Assembly (NCBI GenBank): GCA_030692055.1
Contig: JAUYCY010000120.1
Location: 1 to 64,000 of the forward strand
From: Candidatus Omnitrophota bacterium
Lineage (GTDB): Bacteria > Omnitrophota > Koll11 > Duberdicusellales > 4484-171
Direction of reading: 5' to 3'
Length of the DNA stretch: 64,000 bases
Below, piece after piece: positions 62,953 to 64,000 of the stretch. The translations under genes were made by a program, and so were the position numbers. Within the stretch, counting starts at the first letter, position 1, and each line of letters begins with the position of its first letter. Below the pieces are notes generated by a model that was not told where the DNA came from, made no database searches, and saw nothing but the letters and a program-made list of their open reading frames with translations.

Positions 62953-64000
62953 TTATATCTCGCCTATTTCCAAAACTATTTTTATGTCTTCTCTTTTTCT
63001 ATCCAGTCCTTCTTTAAAATCTTGGAAGGCATATCTTCTTGTTATCATTTTCTCTAGTAACCCTGGCCATAGATGCTGAAATGTTTGGAAATGCGTTACT
63101 CCCATTTCAAAATACTTTCTATTGGCATTCACGGTTCCAAAGATAATTTTATTGCCTAATACCATATCAAGATTTATTTTATCAGCCAAGATTTCCAATC
63201 TACTTTCGCCGCCAGTTATACTTGTCAAACATAATACTCCGTTTGGTGCTAAAATCTGCATTGCATCAAACGCAACCTTCGAAGATCCAGTGGCTTCTAT
63301 AATGATGTCGATATTATCTATTTTTTGTTTAAGCTCAAGAAGAGAAGTTTCGTTTATATCTATATAGACAGAACCACAGCTTTGCGCTATATCGCTTTTG
63401 AAACAGCCTTTTGGGCTCCTTGCGATAGTATATGTAGTTAATCCCTTTTCTCTTAACAGCATCGTTGCTAAGAGTCCTATCGAGCCCGCACCCAGTACGA
63501 GGGCATTTTTTGGATTCCATTTCATTCTATCCTGAATCTTAAAAACTTGACATATTGCCTTCTCCACAATACTTAATGGCTCAAGAAAAACGCCTATTTC
63601 CTTAAATTCGGCTGGGACCTTGATTAAAAAATCAGGAATTTCCTTGTAATATTCAGCCATAAATCCATGCAGCCCCATAATGCCCCGTTCCTTAAATCTT
63701 CCGGTCAGGCACATATCACTTTCACCGTTGGCACAATTAATACAAATGCCGCATGGTCTTCTTACTGTAGCTACAACATAATCACCTTTTTTAAAATCTC
63801 CACTACCTTTACCAATCTCTTCAACGACACCAAAAGATTCATGGCCAATGATTAGGAAACTTTCTTTTTCTGGAGCCTCTCCGTACAGACCTTCGTTAAT
63901 CTCGGAATCCGTTCCATCAATTCCTACCCTGATCACCTTAACCAGCACTTCGGTATCAGTAATCTTTGGGTCCTCGATGTTCACTAAACGTGCGCTGGTC
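62953..64000 (-). CDS. Zinc-dependent MDR dehydrogenase, glucose 1-dehydrogenase-like (5'-truncated)
   Basis: The open frame continues through the window edge, so the visible 349 codons lack roughly the first 10-20 residues; a GTG at 63984 reads as a start but is probably internal. GIDGTDSEINEG, GHESFGVVEE, the structural-zinc cysteines in RPCGICINCANGESDMC, EPLSIVEKA and GAGSIGLLA match glucose/galactose dehydrogenases of the medium-chain family. In this locus it may oxidise a sugar or polyol precursor. A 70-base spacer without clear signals separates it from the RfbH-like gene. Confidence 0.83.
   Translation of the reverse strand, partial: TSARLVNIEDPKITDTEVLVKVIRVGIDGTDSEINEGLYGEAPEKESFLIIGHESFGVVEEIGKGSGDFKKGDYVVATVRRPCGICINCANGESDMCLTGRFKERGIMGLHGFMAEYYKEIPDFLIKVPAEFKEIGVFLEPLSIVEKAICQVFKIQDRMKWNPKNALVLGAGSIGLLATMLLREKGLTTYTIARSPKGCFKSDIAQSCGSVYIDINETSLLELKQKIDNIDIIIEATGSSKVAFDAMQILAPNGVLCLTSITGGESRLEILADKINLDMVLGNKIIFGTVNANRKYFEMGVTHFQTFQHLWPGLLEKMITRRYAFQDFKEGLDRKREDIKIVLEIGEI

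Noticed and set aside
63952..63984. GTG at 63984 as the true start of the glucose-dehydrogenase-like gene
   Set aside because: The frame continues upstream to the window edge with residues that fit the family N-terminus, so the gene is truncated by the window.

Overview
The window is one continuous surface-polysaccharide (O-antigen, capsule or glycoprotein-glycan) biosynthesis locus. Every gene I can support lies on the minus strand, so transcription runs from 64000 towards 1. The sequence is low in GC. Packing is very tight: many junctions are ATGA or TAATG overlaps, and no gene-free stretch reaches 300 bases (the longest is 381-571). I see no tRNA, rRNA, CRISPR, insertion sequence, phage gene or housekeeping gene. 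The organism is probably an uncultivated Gram-negative-type bacterium. The mix of cobalamin-binding radical SAM proteins, repeated asparagine synthases, GT-C membrane glycosyltransferases and SGNH hydrolases recalls genomes of candidate phyla such as Omnitrophota, but this is a weak guess from content alone.

Layout in the direction of transcription. 64000-59106: a 5'-truncated glucose-dehydrogenase-like enzyme, an RfbH-type 3-dehydrase for 3,6-dideoxyhexoses, a GT2 and a radical SAM protein. 59047-53532: a methyltransferase and an ulosonic (sialic-like) acid cassette of NeuB without SAF domain, NeuA, DegT aminotransferase, a PtmA-like SDR frameshifted at a G8 tract, and a KdsC-like phosphatase. 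53512-48196: a large GT-B-like protein, a Wzx flippase and a third asparagine synthase. 48187-40078: a radical SAM protein followed by an unusual module of central-metabolism paralogues (GAPDH-like, 2-hydroxyacid dehydrogenase, ketol-acid-reductoisomerase-like, HAD phosphatase, NeuA-type cytidylyltransferase) that leads directly into a large GT-B-like protein. 40071-28948: radical SAM, DegT, GT2, GT4, a LegB-like dehydratase with a sugar-1-phosphate nucleotidyltransferase, an SGNH hydrolase, a WbpD/WlbB-like acetyltransferase, two epimerases and a GT4. 28955-16840: a GT-C protein with a dockerin-like insert, a GT2-methyltransferase fusion, radical SAM, GT-C, a nucleotide-sugar dehydrogenase, a PglD-like acetyltransferase, DegT, GT2, an epimerase and a sugar methyltransferase; part of this stretch (about 17-22 kb) is visibly richer in GC. 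16835-1: two polytopic membrane proteins, three GT4 enzymes, an RmlD-like reductase, two asparagine synthases flanking a transglutaminase-like protein and a GT4, two methyltransferases, an SGNH hydrolase, a FemAB-like acyltransferase and a Gfo/Idh/MocA oxidoreductase cut by the window edge.

Together the genes appear to make several activated sugars (uronic acids, N-acylated amino sugars, a 3,6-dideoxyhexose, at least one CMP-activated ulosonic acid), assemble them on a lipid carrier, modify them (methylation, amidation, acylation) and flip the product with Wzx. No Wzy, Wzz, Wza or ABC exporter is recognisable here. The most promising candidate for an undescribed system is the 42.0-46.7 kb module. 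It resembles the early steps of pyridoxal-phosphate and branched-chain amino acid synthesis rewired to end in a cytidylyltransferase, and could make a new CMP- or CDP-activated glycan building block.
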